A DNA stretch of 64,000 nucleotides from Desulfovibrio sp. Marseille-P6017 (GCA_900604495.1 UWOR01000006.1:1-64000); one strand, 5' to 3'; numbered from the stretch's first letter, positions 37,998-47,195 are shown. The notes: a model not told the origin generated them from the letters alone. Translations and numbers: made by a program.

Positions 37998-38065
37998 TTG
38001 TTGTTAAATCAAATAAATATTCCTATAATTTATAGTGTATATAAAATATAATGGGAGATAATTTT

Positions 38066-38617
38066 ATGAGTAAAAATAAATATTTTTTTATGTATCAACC
38101 TAAATTTAATAAAAAAGGAATATTTATAAGAAACTTAATTTTTTTGATATTAGATATATTGATTATAAACATACTATATAAATTTTCTTACTTAAACTAC
38201 GCTTTAAACTATATCTACATAAGATTATATTGTATAATGGGATTTTATATATTAAGAGTATTAAAATATTCATTTATATTTGTAAAGCATAGACTAGATG
38301 TTTTGATTGTAACAACTAATATAGATCTACAAGATGAATTGTATAATGAAAGTAACTTAATAAATGATATAATAAAAAATAACTTTAAAGAATTGTTTCT
38401 TGCTTTAGAATTTCTTACACTAAGCATAGTTTTAGTTTATACAAGTAGAATATATATGAATATATTCAATTATTTTAATTTTAAGTATAGTATTATAAGT
38501 CATATATTATTTATAAGTCTAGTAGTATTTATATATTGTAGAATGGAAGGTAAGTTTAAAGTAAGTGAAGATAAGCATAATATTTTAATGTTTTTAGTTT
38601 CAGGAAATAAAATATAA
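38066..38617 (+). CDS. Hypothetical membrane protein
   Basis: The 183-residue product has four hydrophobic segments (about 20-40, 50-70, 112-130 and 138-158) and basic ends. No enzymatic or transport motif is visible and no family comes to mind. I place the start at ATG 38066, preceded by GGGAGA; the in-frame ATG at 38051 has no RBS. It ends at a strong terminator shared with the 3D-domain gene. Confidence 0.6.
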   Translation: MSKNKYFFMYQPKFNKKGIFIRNLIFLILDILIINILYKFSYLNYALNYIYIRLYCIMGFYILRVLKYSFIFVKHRLDVLIVTTNIDLQDELYNESNLINDIIKNNFKELFLALEFLTLSIVLVYTSRIYMNIFNYFNFKYSIISHILFISLVVFIYCRMEGKFKVSEDKHNILMFLVSGNKI

Positions 38618-38657
38618 AAAATAAAGGTCTTACCAAATATGTAAGACCTTTATTTTT
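38618..38657. terminator. Bidirectional terminator before the 3D-domain gene
   Basis: AATAAAGGTCTTAC pairs with GTAAGACCTTTATT over a 7-base loop, flanked by A and T tracts in both directions. Confidence 0.9.
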
Positions 38658-39249
38658 ATGATATTATATATATTTCTATATTCCTGACACCCCATTGATT
38701 ACAATTATCTTCTGTATACATAAATATATCTATTCTATTTCCTTTTATAGCACTACCTGTATCTTCTGCTATAAATATCATATCAAATTCTGGTATATAA
38801 ACTTTAGTTCCATAAGGTATAACATTTGGATCAACTGCTATAGTTCCCCATTTTGGAGTAGTTCCTGTTGAAGTTATAGTGTCTCCAGCATATGCTGTAG
38901 CTTTTACAGTTATTGATGAATAATTTTCTATATCTGACACTTCAATATCTTTAGTATCTTTAGTAACATATTTAGAGTATATATATCCAGTTTGGTTATT
39001 ATGAATTACCTTTGTCCAATTTCCTTCACTTGAAATTATTTGAAGTTCTTCATTTTTATCTAATGTATAGTATATATTAGCATCTAAACTAGCTCCATCT
39101 CTAAAGTTTACTGTGTATGCATTTATATGTCCTATTATTGTATTTTCTATGTTTATTGATGAGTTTTCTGCAGCATATGATTTAGATAATCCACACGGGG
39201 TAAGTAATAAAGTCATAGCAGCTGCCGTCATAAGTAGCATTCTTTTCAT
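38656..39249 (-). CDS. Secreted SH3 and 3D-domain protein
   Basis: The 197-residue protein has a signal peptide (MKRMLLMTAAAMTLLLTPCG, cleaved near SYAAE, residues 24-28), then a bacterial SH3 domain (GASLDANIYYTLDKNEELQI, about 52-95), and a C-terminal 3D domain (residues 112-197) with KWGTIAVDPNVIPYGTKVYI and AEDTGSAIKGNRIDIFM. The 3D domain carries the three aspartates of RpfB/YocH-type lytic transglycosylase-like cell-wall proteins. It is likely exported and acts on or binds peptidoglycan. AGGAGG precedes the ATG. Confidence 0.88.
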   Translation of the reverse strand: MKRMLLMTAAAMTLLLTPCGLSKSYAAENSSINIENTIIGHINAYTVNFRDGASLDANIYYTLDKNEELQIISSEGNWTKVIHNNQTGYIYSKYVTKDTKDIEVSDIENYSSITVKATAYAGDTITSTGTTPKWGTIAVDPNVIPYGTKVYIPEFDMIFIAEDTGSAIKGNRIDIFMYTEDNCNQWGVRNIEIYIIS

Positions 39250-39403
39250 AAATTGCCTCCTAGATGAAAAATTTATTTTGTCAAATTACAATTTTGTTAC
39301 TTCTTGTTTTGTATTATACACTACCCCTTGCCCTTTTTATATAGCTTTTAGGAAATTACTTATAATTGCCTTCGTTCTCATTTTTTGTATAACTTCAAAA
39401 AGT

Positions 39404-39456
39404 AAAAAAAGACTATCTCATTTAATGTTATATTTTACTGAGATAGTCTTTTTTTT
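39404..39456 (-). terminator. Terminator of the acidic hypothetical gene
   Basis: AAAAAAAGACTATCTCA pairs with TGAGATAGTCTTTTTTT across an 18-base loop, ending at the gene's stop. Confidence 0.85.
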
Positions 39457-39985
39457 ACATAAATCTATTTATGAAGTTTTTTATAGTTTCATCTAAATCT
39501 CCACAATCATCTACTTCTATTATTCTCGGTGTAGACATTTCTCCACCGTGTTCAAAGTTAACAACACTTATAATAAGGTCATCTTCTTCAATATCAAATA
39601 GTAATCCTATTAAGTGATCTAAATCTAAATTAAGATCTCCGATATCTTTTACTACATCTTCTTCATATACATCATCAATGTAATGCTTTAATCCTTGTGT
39701 CTTACCATCTATAAATTCAACTGATTCTTGATTTTCAGTAGTTTTACCTATTACAAAATGAAGTGCATACTGCTCACTTAATAATAACTCTTCATAATCA
39801 TTTGCATCACTTAATTCTTCATAATCTTCATCAAAAGTAACTACATCCATATAATCCTTATCTATTAAACATATTCTAGATACATAGTTAGGATATTCAG
39901 AAAGTAATTCATCATAGTTATCTTTATAATAATTTATAAAATTAGTTAATTTAAATTCATTAGGGTGTAATCTTATTGGTTCCAT
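39455..39985 (-). CDS. Acidic hypothetical protein
   Basis: The 176-residue protein is very acidic (LDHLIGLLFDIEEDD, VDDCGDLDETIKNFI) and lacks signal, membrane or catalytic motifs. The sequence looks globular with alternating beta and helix segments. AAGGAA precedes the ATG. I do not recognise a family. It ends at a strong terminator and stands alone, divergent from the next gene. Confidence 0.6.
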   Translation of the reverse strand: MEPIRLHPNEFKLTNFINYYKDNYDELLSEYPNYVSRICLIDKDYMDVVTFDEDYEELSDANDYEELLLSEQYALHFVIGKTTENQESVEFIDGKTQGLKHYIDDVYEEDVVKDIGDLNLDLDHLIGLLFDIEEDDLIISVVNFEHGGEMSTPRIIEVDDCGDLDETIKNFINRFM

Positions 39986-40118
39986 ATATAATTCCTTCCA
40001 TTGTCTATTTTTATGTCTTTAGGAAATTATAATATATCATAAATTAAATATAATTTATAGTTTTAATTAAATATAATTTATAATAATATATGTAATAACA
40101 AAATTAAGGAGATTAAAT

Positions 40119-40877
40119 ATGAAATTTGTAAAAAAATCATTTATTCTTGAAGACAATTTATTATTAGGTATAGTAGATAAAAGAATTCCAATGAATATGG
40201 AAAATAAATTAAAAGAAATGAATATAAATATAATAAAAACACCTTCATGTGAAGAAACATATAATGCTATAAAGCATCATCCTGATATAACTGTATGTAA
40301 GTTAAACGATAATAATATAGTAGTAGCACCTAACGTATATGATTTTTATAATAAGGAACTAAAAAAATATGGCTTTAATGTAATAAAAGGAAACTCAATT
40401 ATAAGCAATAAATATCCTAACAATATTCAATATAATGTAGCTATATTAGGGAATATTGCTATACATAATTTTAATTATACAGATAGTAAAATATTACAAT
40501 ATTTAGATGATAATAATTTTATTAAAATAAATGTTAATCAAGGATATTGTAAATGCTCTATATGTATAGTTGATGATAATTCTATAATAACTTCAGATGA
40601 AGGTATATATAATTCTGTAAGAAAATATAATATAGATTGTTTATTAATAGAAAAAGGACATATCCAATTATTTGATTTAAATTACGGATTTATAGGAGGA
40701 TGTAGTGGATTAATATCTAAAGATATAATAGCATTCTTTGGTAATATAAAAAATCATCCTGACTATGATAAAATTTTAGAATTTGTAAGCAGTAAAAGTA
40801 AAAACATACTTTCATTAAGTAATGAGGATTTATTAGATTTAGGTTCACTTATACCTTTATGTGTAATTAATACATAA
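40119..40877 (+). CDS. Hypothetical protein with conserved Cys and DEG motifs
   Basis: The 252-residue protein has an N-terminal part of alternating strands (KHHPDITVCKLNDNNIVVAP) and a C-terminal part with QGYCKCSICIVDDNSIITSD and GFIGGCSGLISKDIIAFFGN. Repeated beta-strand units ending in a buried cysteine (GGCSG) recall the amidinotransferase/agmatine-deiminase fold, but catalytic residues are not clearly seen, so this is only a suggestion. AAGGAG precedes the ATG. It is just upstream of the dGTPase gene, in the same direction. Confidence 0.55.
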   Translation: MKFVKKSFILEDNLLLGIVDKRIPMNMENKLKEMNINIIKTPSCEETYNAIKHHPDITVCKLNDNNIVVAPNVYDFYNKELKKYGFNVIKGNSIISNKYPNNIQYNVAILGNIAIHNFNYTDSKILQYLDDNNFIKINVNQGYCKCSICIVDDNSIITSDEGIYNSVRKYNIDCLLIEKGHIQLFDLNYGFIGGCSGLISKDIIAFFGNIKNHPDYDKILEFVSSKSKNILSLSNEDLLDLGSLIPLCVINT

Positions 40878-40953
40878 ATATTACTACAATAAAAATAAAA
40901 TTATAACTGCTGATATAATTTTATTGAATAATACTTTATTTAGGGGAGCTTTT

Positions 40954-42180
40954 ATGGGGAAAAGAAAATTTGAAAATGTAGCTATTCAAGAAAATAATGA
41001 TAAATACAGTGCTTGTATATTTAGAGATGACCTAATATACAAGCGTAATAATGATATTAGAAGTGAATTTAATAGAGATTATAACAGAATACTTCACTCT
41101 AATTCTTATAGAAGACTTAAGCATAAGACCCAGGTATTTTTTGCCACTAATAACGATCATATCTGTACTAGAATGGAGCATGTTGGACATGTGTCATCTG
41201 TTAGTTATTCTATTGCAAACTATCTTGGATTAAATACAGAACTTACAATGGCTATATCTATTGGTCATGATATAGGTCACCCACCTTTTGGTCATGATGG
41301 TGAAAGAGTTTTAAGTAACTTTACTAGTAAGAAGCTTAATTACAAATTTTGGCATGAAAAAAATAGTTTGCGTTTTGCTGATGTAATCGAAACTTTGCCC
41401 ACTCAAATTGATGAAGAAATAAATTTAGATTTAACCTATGCAGTTAGGGATGGTATTATATGTCATTGTGGTGAGGTAAAATCAAAGCCTTTATTTCCAA
41501 GAGAAAATAAAATAGATTTAAACTTAATATCTAAACCTGGACAAGTTTCTCCATATACTTGGGAAGGTTGCGTTGTTAAAATATCTGATAAAATATCTTA
41601 TTTAGGAAGAGATATTGAGGACGCTCTTAGACTTAAAATATTAACTCAAAATCAAATAAAAGAATTAAATAGCATAACTGAGAAGTTTAATATACCTGAT
41701 TTTAATAAAATAAATAATACTGTTATAGTACATAATTTAGTAACAAATTTATGTGAAAATAGTAGTATTAAAGATGGAATCACTTTATCAAATGATTATT
41801 TTGAATTTATGGATAGTATAAAAGCTTTTTGCTATAAAAATATATATTATCACAGTAGGCTTAGCAATTTTCAAAAATATGTTGAGTTAGTTATAAATAC
41901 AATTTTAGAAACTATAGATTCTATGTATGATGGTATAAATACATTAAAAAAGCTAGATGAACACTGTGATATATATCCTAATTTATGTGATAGTTTTTCT
42001 AAGTGGCTTATAAAATATAGTACTAATTATAAAGATAATCAAAGAGGTAAAAAATATAATAATAAAAAAATATACAATTTAGAAAATAAAGATGATTACT
42101 ATCAGTCTATAGTTGATTATGTTTCATCTATGACAGATGCCTTTGCTATAAAAATATTTAATGAAATACTACAATTCTAA
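40954..42180 (+). CDS. dgt: Deoxyguanosinetriphosphate triphosphohydrolase-like (dGTPase)
   Basis: HD-domain enzyme that cleaves dNTPs to deoxynucleosides and triphosphate. The 408-residue protein begins with SEFNRDYNRILHSNSYRRL (a typical dGTPase start) and has metal ligands in RMEHVGHVSSVSYSIAN, GHDIGHPPFGHDGE and the later VKISDKISYLGRDIEDA. The start at ATG 40954 follows GGGGAG; a longer frame from 40924 lacks an RBS. The canonical H...HD...D arrangement is complete. It probably keeps the dNTP pool balanced. Confidence 0.88.
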   Translation: MGKRKFENVAIQENNDKYSACIFRDDLIYKRNNDIRSEFNRDYNRILHSNSYRRLKHKTQVFFATNNDHICTRMEHVGHVSSVSYSIANYLGLNTELTMAISIGHDIGHPPFGHDGERVLSNFTSKKLNYKFWHEKNSLRFADVIETLPTQIDEEINLDLTYAVRDGIICHCGEVKSKPLFPRENKIDLNLISKPGQVSPYTWEGCVVKISDKISYLGRDIEDALRLKILTQNQIKELNSITEKFNIPDFNKINNTVIVHNLVTNLCENSSIKDGITLSNDYFEFMDSIKAFCYKNIYYHSRLSNFQKYVELVINTILETIDSMYDGINTLKKLDEHCDIYPNLCDSFSKWLIKYSTNYKDNQRGKKYNNKKIYNLENKDDYYQSIVDYVSSMTDAFAIKIFNEILQF

Positions 42181-42216
42181 TTTGTCAAAAAATGTTTTAA
42201 AAAGCATTGATTGGGA

Positions 42217-42264
42217 ATAAATTATAATGTAATATTATAATCATAATATTACATTATAATTTAT
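42217..42264. promoter_or_regulatory. Perfect 22-base inverted repeat upstream of the BFD gene
   Basis: Both 22-base arms, beginning at 42217 and ending at 42264, are perfectly complementary with a 4-base centre (AATC). The core (ATTATAATCATAAT) is reminiscent of Fur or PerR operators, which fit an iron-sulfur gene, but the match is not exact. It ends 20 bases before the ATG at 42285 and therefore overlaps the promoter or 5' leader. Confidence 0.65.
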
Positions 42265-42284
42265 ATATAAGGGAGAAGTTAGAT

Positions 42285-42605
42285 ATGGCTGCAGATAAAA
42301 TAATATGTCACTGTAAAAAAGTTAGTTATTTAGATATTAGAATGGCAATGGTTAAGGGTGCTCGTACTCTTGATGAAATTAAAGAAGCAACTGGTGCTGC
42401 TACAGGATGTGGTAGATGTGCAGATGAAATAGAAAAGATATTAGCATCTGTATGTGGATGTAAAGGAGTTTCATTAGAATCAGTTGTTGATGCTGTTAAA
42501 AATGGAGCTAATACTACAGATGAGGTTGCAGATATAACAGGAGCTGGTTCATGCTGTGGAAGATGTAAAGTACTTGTTGAAAATGTAATAGAATTAAAGA
42601 GATAA
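42285..42605 (+). CDS. Tandem BFD-like [2Fe-2S]-binding protein
   Basis: The 106-residue protein carries two BFD-like domains (bacterioferritin-associated ferredoxin family). Each has a CxC...CxxC set: ICHCKKVSYLDIRMAM with GCGRC, and VCGCKGVSLESVVDA with SCCGRC. Eight cysteines at family spacing suggest two clusters or a shared one. BFD-type proteins reduce ferric iron in bacterioferritin or act as electron carriers. No bacterioferritin gene is adjacent. GGGAGA precedes the ATG; a striking inverted repeat lies just upstream. Confidence 0.85.
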   Translation: MAADKIICHCKKVSYLDIRMAMVKGARTLDEIKEATGAATGCGRCADEIEKILASVCGCKGVSLESVVDAVKNGANTTDEVADITGAGSCCGRCKVLVENVIELKR

Positions 42606-42652
42606 AATAAAAGACACCTACTACTTATATTGCAGTAGGTGTCTTTTATTTT
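42604..42652. terminator. Terminator between the BFD gene and the epimerase gene
   Basis: AAAAGACACCTACT pairs with AGTAGGTGTCTTTT over a 13-base loop; shared by the convergent genes. Confidence 0.85.
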
Positions 42653-42653
42653 A

Positions 42654-43520
42654 TTAGAAAATATTTATTTTATAAGAAGTATTAAGTATTTTATTAACTT
42701 CTAATTTATTTATGAATGCTTTTTTATTAAATTGGTAGTCAGTATTAATATTATCAGCTAAACCATACCAAGGTTCTATACAAATAAATGGAGCAATACT
42801 ACCATCATTAAAAGGACTCCATATACCTACTAATGGAAATTCTTTAAGTTCCACATTTAAGCACTCTTTATTTTCCTTATTAAAAATAGAGACTTTATCT
42901 ATGTTAGTATAAATTAAAGCATCGTTTTTAAATAGATTTGGATTTAAATTTATAATGTCTATATTATCTATATTTTTTATAGTTTCATAATATGGACCAT
43001 TTAGAGTAATATTTTCTACTCCATCTCTACATATTAATTTTAGATAATAGTCTTCAATAGCTTCATTATCACTCATAGGAATATTAAATGCAGGATGTGC
43101 ACCTATTGAGAAGTATATATCTTTAGTGTCACTATTATTAACTGTCCACTCTACTTCTATAGTAGAATCAATTAAGGTATATTTAATTGTTAATTCAAAT
43201 GAATAAGGATACATAGATTTGGTTTCATTACTTGAAATTAACTGATATGATATAGAATTTTCACTTTCTTCAATTATTTTAAAGTTCATATCTCTTGCAA
43301 ACCCATGCTGATTCATATAATATATATTATCCTCAATAATTGTCTTATTATCCTTTAATCTTCCTACTATAGGAAATAATATTGGTGAGCGTCTTCCCCA
43401 ATATGTATTATCACCACACCATAATATATCCCTTTTACTTTTTTTAGAATATATTCTAGTAATTTCTGCACCAGAACAGTTAGATTCTACTATTAAATTT
43501 TTGTTTTGCAATATATTCAT
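42654..43520 (-). CDS. Aldose 1-epimerase-family protein
   Basis: The 288-residue beta-sandwich protein converts alpha and beta anomers of aldoses or related glucose-6-phosphate analogues. Family features are GRRSPILFPIVGRLKDNK near 40, MNQHGFARDMNF near 70, and SIGAHPAFNIPMSDNEAIED near 145 with the general-acid/base His. CIEPWYGLADN near 252 contains the catalytic Glu. It belongs to the LACX branch more than GalM. Its substrate is unknown. It is alone between two convergent or divergent neighbours. Confidence 0.85.
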   Translation of the reverse strand: MNILQNKNLIVESNCSGAEITRIYSKKSKRDILWCGDNTYWGRRSPILFPIVGRLKDNKTIIEDNIYYMNQHGFARDMNFKIIEESENSISYQLISSNETKSMYPYSFELTIKYTLIDSTIEVEWTVNNSDTKDIYFSIGAHPAFNIPMSDNEAIEDYYLKLICRDGVENITLNGPYYETIKNIDNIDIINLNPNLFKNDALIYTNIDKVSIFNKENKECLNVELKEFPLVGIWSPFNDGSIAPFICIEPWYGLADNINTDYQFNKKAFINKLEVNKILNTSYKINIF

Positions 43521-43642
43521 ATATTCCCTCCTATAAAATATGTATATATCTATATAGTAATATATATATACATATTTTATAGTATAATTGGAAAATTTTT
43601 TAGAAATAATAAAGTATAGATTAATTTATGGAGGTAAATATT

Positions 43643-43942
43643 ATGACTTTAAATTGTTCAGTACATAATTGTGTTTATAATACATCAGGAACTTGTTATG
43701 CAGGCAGCATAGAAATATTAGGAAGTGATGCAACATCTACAAAAAATACTACTTGTGCTACTTTTACACCTGAGGATTCTAATAGAAGTTTTAGCAATAA
43801 TACTAGTAATACTTTTACTACATCTAGTGATATAAAATGTAAAGCAAAAAAATGTACTTATAATAGTGATTATATTTGTACAGCTACTAGTGTTCATATT
43901 AATTTAAATAATGCATGTTGCGATACTTTTATATGTAAATAA
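43643..43942 (+). CDS. Tandem DUF1540 protein
   Basis: The 99-residue protein contains two copies of the small cysteine motif: LNCSVHNCVYNTSGTCYAG with TTCATF, and IKCKAKKCTYNSDYICTAT with CCDTF. The pattern matches DUF1540, common in spore-forming Firmicutes, whose cysteines probably bind zinc or form disulfides. Its function is unknown. A Ser/Thr/Asn-rich linker joins the copies. ATGGAGG just upstream is the RBS; the start is ATG 43643 rather than the ATG at 43628. Confidence 0.85.
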   Translation: MTLNCSVHNCVYNTSGTCYAGSIEILGSDATSTKNTTCATFTPEDSNRSFSNNTSNTFTTSSDIKCKAKKCTYNSDYICTATSVHINLNNACCDTFICK

Positions 43943-43983
43943 ATAAAGACCTATCTCTAAATTAAAGAGATAGGTCTTTATTT
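43941..43983 (+). terminator. Terminator of the DUF1540 gene
   Basis: AAATAAAGACCTATCTCT pairs with AGAGATAGGTCTTTATTT around a 7-base loop. Confidence 0.9.
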
Positions 43984-44041
43984 AATGAGCTACTTTTACT
44001 GTAATTAAAGCATATATTATCAAATTTTAGAGAGGCCTTTT

Positions 44042-44872
44042 ATGAAAAAGATTGGATTAAGGACTATTAAAACTGGAATAGCAGTATTTCTGGCTACATT
44101 AGCAGGAAAGTATGGAATTATAGAAACACCAGTGTACACTGTTTCCGTATGTATATTTTCTATAAAGAATACAATGAAAAGTTCTGTTTCAGAAGCATAC
44201 TCTAGAATTATCGGAACTTTATTAGGTGGTTTAGTCGGATATGCATTTGCTTTATTCATAAAAAGCAACATTATTAGTTCTTCACTTGGAGTTATTTTTA
44301 TAATACATCTTTGTACATTAATTGGGATTTCAGATTCAGCAGGAATAGCTTCAGTTACTTTTGCTGCAATTATTATAGGTATTGGTAAAAGTAATCCACT
44401 GCACTATTCTATAATGCGTACATTTGATACTATGGTAGGTATTTTAATTGCGTTGTTAGTTAATTATGGTATAAGCCGTAAAAAATATTTAAAGTATTTA
44501 TTTAATTCGTTCAATTTAACGCATGATGATTGTATTTCTTTAGTTTACACTATGTTAGAAAAAAAAGATTTTTCATCATACTCTAAATACAAAAATGAGT
44601 TTTATAACCTAGAAAATTACTATACTCAACTTATAGATGAAGTAACTTACTCAAATGGAGATATCGATTTAAAACAAATTCACTTATATTTTTATATTTG
44701 TGAGCAAATACTTCATCATACTCATGGATTATATTTATTAGAAAAAAATCCATCTAAAGAAAATACTACTTGTTACAACTCTATTTTTAATTATCATATA
44801 AATAGTATTTCATTTTTATTATCTTGTGCTTCTAATAAGAATTTTAACTTTGATAATATATTTAAGAAATAA
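44042..44872 (+). CDS. Aromatic acid exporter (FUSC/ArAE) family membrane protein
   Basis: The 276-residue protein has about four to six membrane helices in its first 140 residues, including GLRTIKTGIAVFLATLAGKY, SRIIGTLLGGLVGYAFAL and FDTMVGILIALLVNYGIS. It then has a cytoplasmic helical domain. This is the DUF939 branch of the ArAE family: a half-length version compared with E. coli YccS/AaeB. Substrate is unknown; exporters of p-hydroxybenzoate-like acids are known in the family. The start codon is close to a GAGAGG RBS. Confidence 0.75.
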   Translation: MKKIGLRTIKTGIAVFLATLAGKYGIIETPVYTVSVCIFSIKNTMKSSVSEAYSRIIGTLLGGLVGYAFALFIKSNIISSSLGVIFIIHLCTLIGISDSAGIASVTFAAIIIGIGKSNPLHYSIMRTFDTMVGILIALLVNYGISRKKYLKYLFNSFNLTHDDCISLVYTMLEKKDFSSYSKYKNEFYNLENYYTQLIDEVTYSNGDIDLKQIHLYFYICEQILHHTHGLYLLEKNPSKENTTCYNSIFNYHINSISFLLSCASNKNFNFDNIFKK

Positions 44873-44928
44873 AAAATATATAAAATAGGAATAATAGTAT
44901 GGTATTAAATAATAGGAGGTATAAATAC

Positions 44929-45414
44929 ATGAAGGTTACATTTCAAGGTTCACCACTAACATTACATGGTACACAAGTTAAGGTAGGAGATACTGCTCCT
45001 GACTTTACAGTTACTGATAATGATTTAAATGATTTTAAATTAAATGATACAAAAGGTAAAAAAGTTTTTTTAACAGTTCCATCATTAGATACTCCAGTAT
45101 GTGATACTGAGGTTAGAAAGTTTAACACTGAAGCAAGCAAGCTTAATAATGTAACTATATACACTATATCTATGGACTTACCATTTGCTCAAGGTAGATG
45201 GTGCGGTGGTGCTGGTATTGATAAAGTGAAAACTTTATCTGATTATAAATATAGAGATTTTGGTAAAAAATATGGCGTTTACATAAATGAATTAGGTCTT
45301 TTATCTAGAGCCGTATTTGTTGTAGACGAAAATAATAAAATAACTTATATAGAATATTTAAATGAAATAACTGAAGAACCTAATTATGATAAAGCATTAG
45401 AATCTTTAAAATAA
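44929..45414 (+). CDS. tpx: Thiol peroxidase
   Basis: 2-Cys thioredoxin-dependent peroxidase. The 161-residue protein starts MKVTFQGSPLTLHGTQVKVG. It has the peroxidatic site SLDTPVCDTEVRKFN (about 53-67) and the resolving Cys in QGRWCGGAGIDKVKTLSDY near 92. The preferred start is ATG 44929, with AGGAGG upstream; an extended frame to 44899 has no RBS. Convergent with a second peroxiredoxin gene, so the two probably cooperate against peroxides. Confidence 0.94.
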   Translation: MKVTFQGSPLTLHGTQVKVGDTAPDFTVTDNDLNDFKLNDTKGKKVFLTVPSLDTPVCDTEVRKFNTEASKLNNVTIYTISMDLPFAQGRWCGGAGIDKVKTLSDYKYRDFGKKYGVYINELGLLSRAVFVVDENNKITYIEYLNEITEEPNYDKALESLK

Positions 45415-45458
45415 AAAAATGTAGTTACTTATTTTTATATAAGTAACTACATTTTTTA
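45414..45458. terminator. Bidirectional terminator between tpx and bcp
   Basis: AAAAAATGTAGTTACTTA and TAAGTAACTACATTTTTT pair around a TTTTTATA loop. Confidence 0.9.
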
Positions 45459-45460
45459 CA

Positions 45461-45916
45461 TTATCTTAGATATTCAAGTATTTCACTTACATTTTTATCT
45501 GTTTTAACCTTATCATAAACTTTTTCTATAATTCCGTTTTCATCAATTATATATGTTGTTCTTACTACTCCCATACTTACTTTTCCATATAGTTTTTTTT
45601 CTTTCCATACATCATATTCTTTTATAGCTTCAAGTTCTGGATCTGATAATAAAATAAATGGTAACTCATGCTTAGTTGCAAACTTTTCATGAGATTTTAT
45701 ACTGTCTTTACTAATACCTATTACTACTACATCCTTATTTTTAAATTCATCATAATTATCTCTAAATGAACAAGCTTGCTTAGTACATCCTGGAGTATTA
45801 TCTCTTGGATAAAAATATAGTACTACTTTTTTATTTTTAAAATCTGATAAACTTATTAAGTTTCCTTCTTTATCTTGTAGTTTAAAATCTGGTGCTTTTA
45901 TTCCCGCTTCTAACAT
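45461..45916 (-). CDS. bcp: Peroxiredoxin, BCP/PrxQ type
   Basis: Thioredoxin-dependent peroxidase (bacterioferritin comigratory protein family). The 151-residue protein has FYPRDNTPGCTKQACSFRDN near 40, with the peroxidatic and resolving cysteines five residues apart, as in PrxQ. I start at ATG 45916 (GGAGAA six bases upstream); the additional 30 codons of the longest frame are leader-like and hydrophobic. Convergent to tpx. Confidence 0.93.
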   Translation of the reverse strand: MLEAGIKAPDFKLQDKEGNLISLSDFKNKKVVLYFYPRDNTPGCTKQACSFRDNYDEFKNKDVVVIGISKDSIKSHEKFATKHELPFILLSDPELEAIKEYDVWKEKKLYGKVSMGVVRTTYIIDENGIIEKVYDKVKTDKNVSEILEYLR

Positions 45917-45979
45917 AAAATTTTCTCCTATATTAATATTATTATTACATATTATACCAAATAATTTAATATTTAAAAC

Positions 45980-46012
45980 AAAAAAGATGCTAAAATATTT
46001 TAGCATCTTTTA
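45980..46012 (-). terminator. ilvE terminator
   Basis: AAAAAAGATGCTAAAAT pairs with ATTTTAGCATCTTTT; downstream of the stop on the minus strand. Confidence 0.85.
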
Positions 46013-46026
46013 GTTTAATAAATTTA

Positions 46027-47064
46027 TTACTTAGCACATTGTTTTTGTAATTTTACTATCCATCCTTCTGGTGCTTCAATATCTCCAAATTGTATTCCAT
46101 ATAAAGTATTATATAATTTAGTAATCTTTGGTCCGGCCTCTTCTTCACTATGGAATATACGCTTTTTACCATTATAAGTTATACTTCCTATTGGTGTTAT
46201 AACAGCTGCCGTTCCACAAGCTCCAACCTCTTCAAACATATCTATATCATCTATTTTTATTTCACCTTCTATAGCTTCCATTCCTAAATAATCTCTAGCT
46301 ACTGTAAGTAATGAATTTCTAGTTATACTTGGTAGAATTGATGGTGAATCTGGCGTTATAAATTTATTATCTTTAGTTATACCAAAGAAGTTAGATGTTC
46401 CAGCTTCTTCAATAGTTGTGTGAGTTTCTGGATCTAGATATATGCAATCTGCGAATCCATCATTTACAGCTATTTGATGAGGTAGCATTCCACAAGCATA
46501 ATTTCCTCCTACTTTTACTCCACCAGTTCCATAAGGCGCTGCTCTATCAAATTTAGCAGTAGTCATTTTTACCGGATTAAATCCACCCTTAAAATAAGGA
46601 CCTACAGGTATACCAAATACACAGAATATGTATTCTGGCGCTGGTCCTGCTCCTATATTATCACCTGTACCTATAACAAATGGTCTTAAATAAAACGTTG
46701 CTCCAGTCCCATAAGGTGGAACATATTTCTCATTAGCTTCTACAACTTTAAGACATGCATCTATAAACTTATCTATAGGAACTTCCGGCATTAATATTCT
46801 TTTACAGCTATTTTGTAGTCTTTTAGCATTCATATCTGGTCTAAATAACTGTATATTTCCAGATTTAGTTGTATATGCTTTTAGTCCTTCAAAACATTGT
46901 TGTCCATAGTGAAGAGATGTAGCACTTACACTTATAGATATTTTATCATCATCTTGAAGTGATCCTTCATCCCATTTACCATCTTTCCAATAAGATACAT
47001 ATATTTTATCTACTTTTTGGTAATTAAAACCTAGTTCACCCCAATTTATATTTGCTTTTTCCAT
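46027..47064 (-). CDS. ilvE: Branched-chain-amino-acid aminotransferase
   Basis: PLP enzyme (fold type IV) that interconverts Leu, Ile and Val with their keto acids. The 345-residue protein is of the longer mitochondrial-like BCAT type. It has SVSATSLHYGQQCFEGLKAY near 45, RPFVIGTGDNIGAGPAPEY near 125, the PLP-lysine region GGVKVGGNYACGMLPHQ near 180, and EEAGTSNFFGI near 222. Alone on its own transcript, with a terminator. Amino acid synthesis or Stickland-type use are both possible. Confidence 0.94.
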   Translation of the reverse strand: MEKANINWGELGFNYQKVDKIYVSYWKDGKWDEGSLQDDDKISISVSATSLHYGQQCFEGLKAYTTKSGNIQLFRPDMNAKRLQNSCKRILMPEVPIDKFIDACLKVVEANEKYVPPYGTGATFYLRPFVIGTGDNIGAGPAPEYIFCVFGIPVGPYFKGGFNPVKMTTAKFDRAAPYGTGGVKVGGNYACGMLPHQIAVNDGFADCIYLDPETHTTIEEAGTSNFFGITKDNKFITPDSPSILPSITRNSLLTVARDYLGMEAIEGEIKIDDIDMFEEVGACGTAAVITPIGSITYNGKKRIFHSEEEAGPKITKLYNTLYGIQFGDIEAPEGWIVKLQKQCAK

Positions 47065-47195
47065 CTTTATTCCCTCTTTCCAAACTTTATTGTACTTTTA
47101 ATATATAATAACATAGTTTCAAAGTATGTTATTATTATTTTAATTTCTGTATTTTTTATAAATATTATTTATATTGTAAACATGATAAAAAGTAA

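Noticed and set aside
39113..39496. 127-codon plus-strand ORF overlapping the 3D-domain gene
   Set aside because: Antisense to the signal-peptide region and terminator; no RBS and no coding signal.
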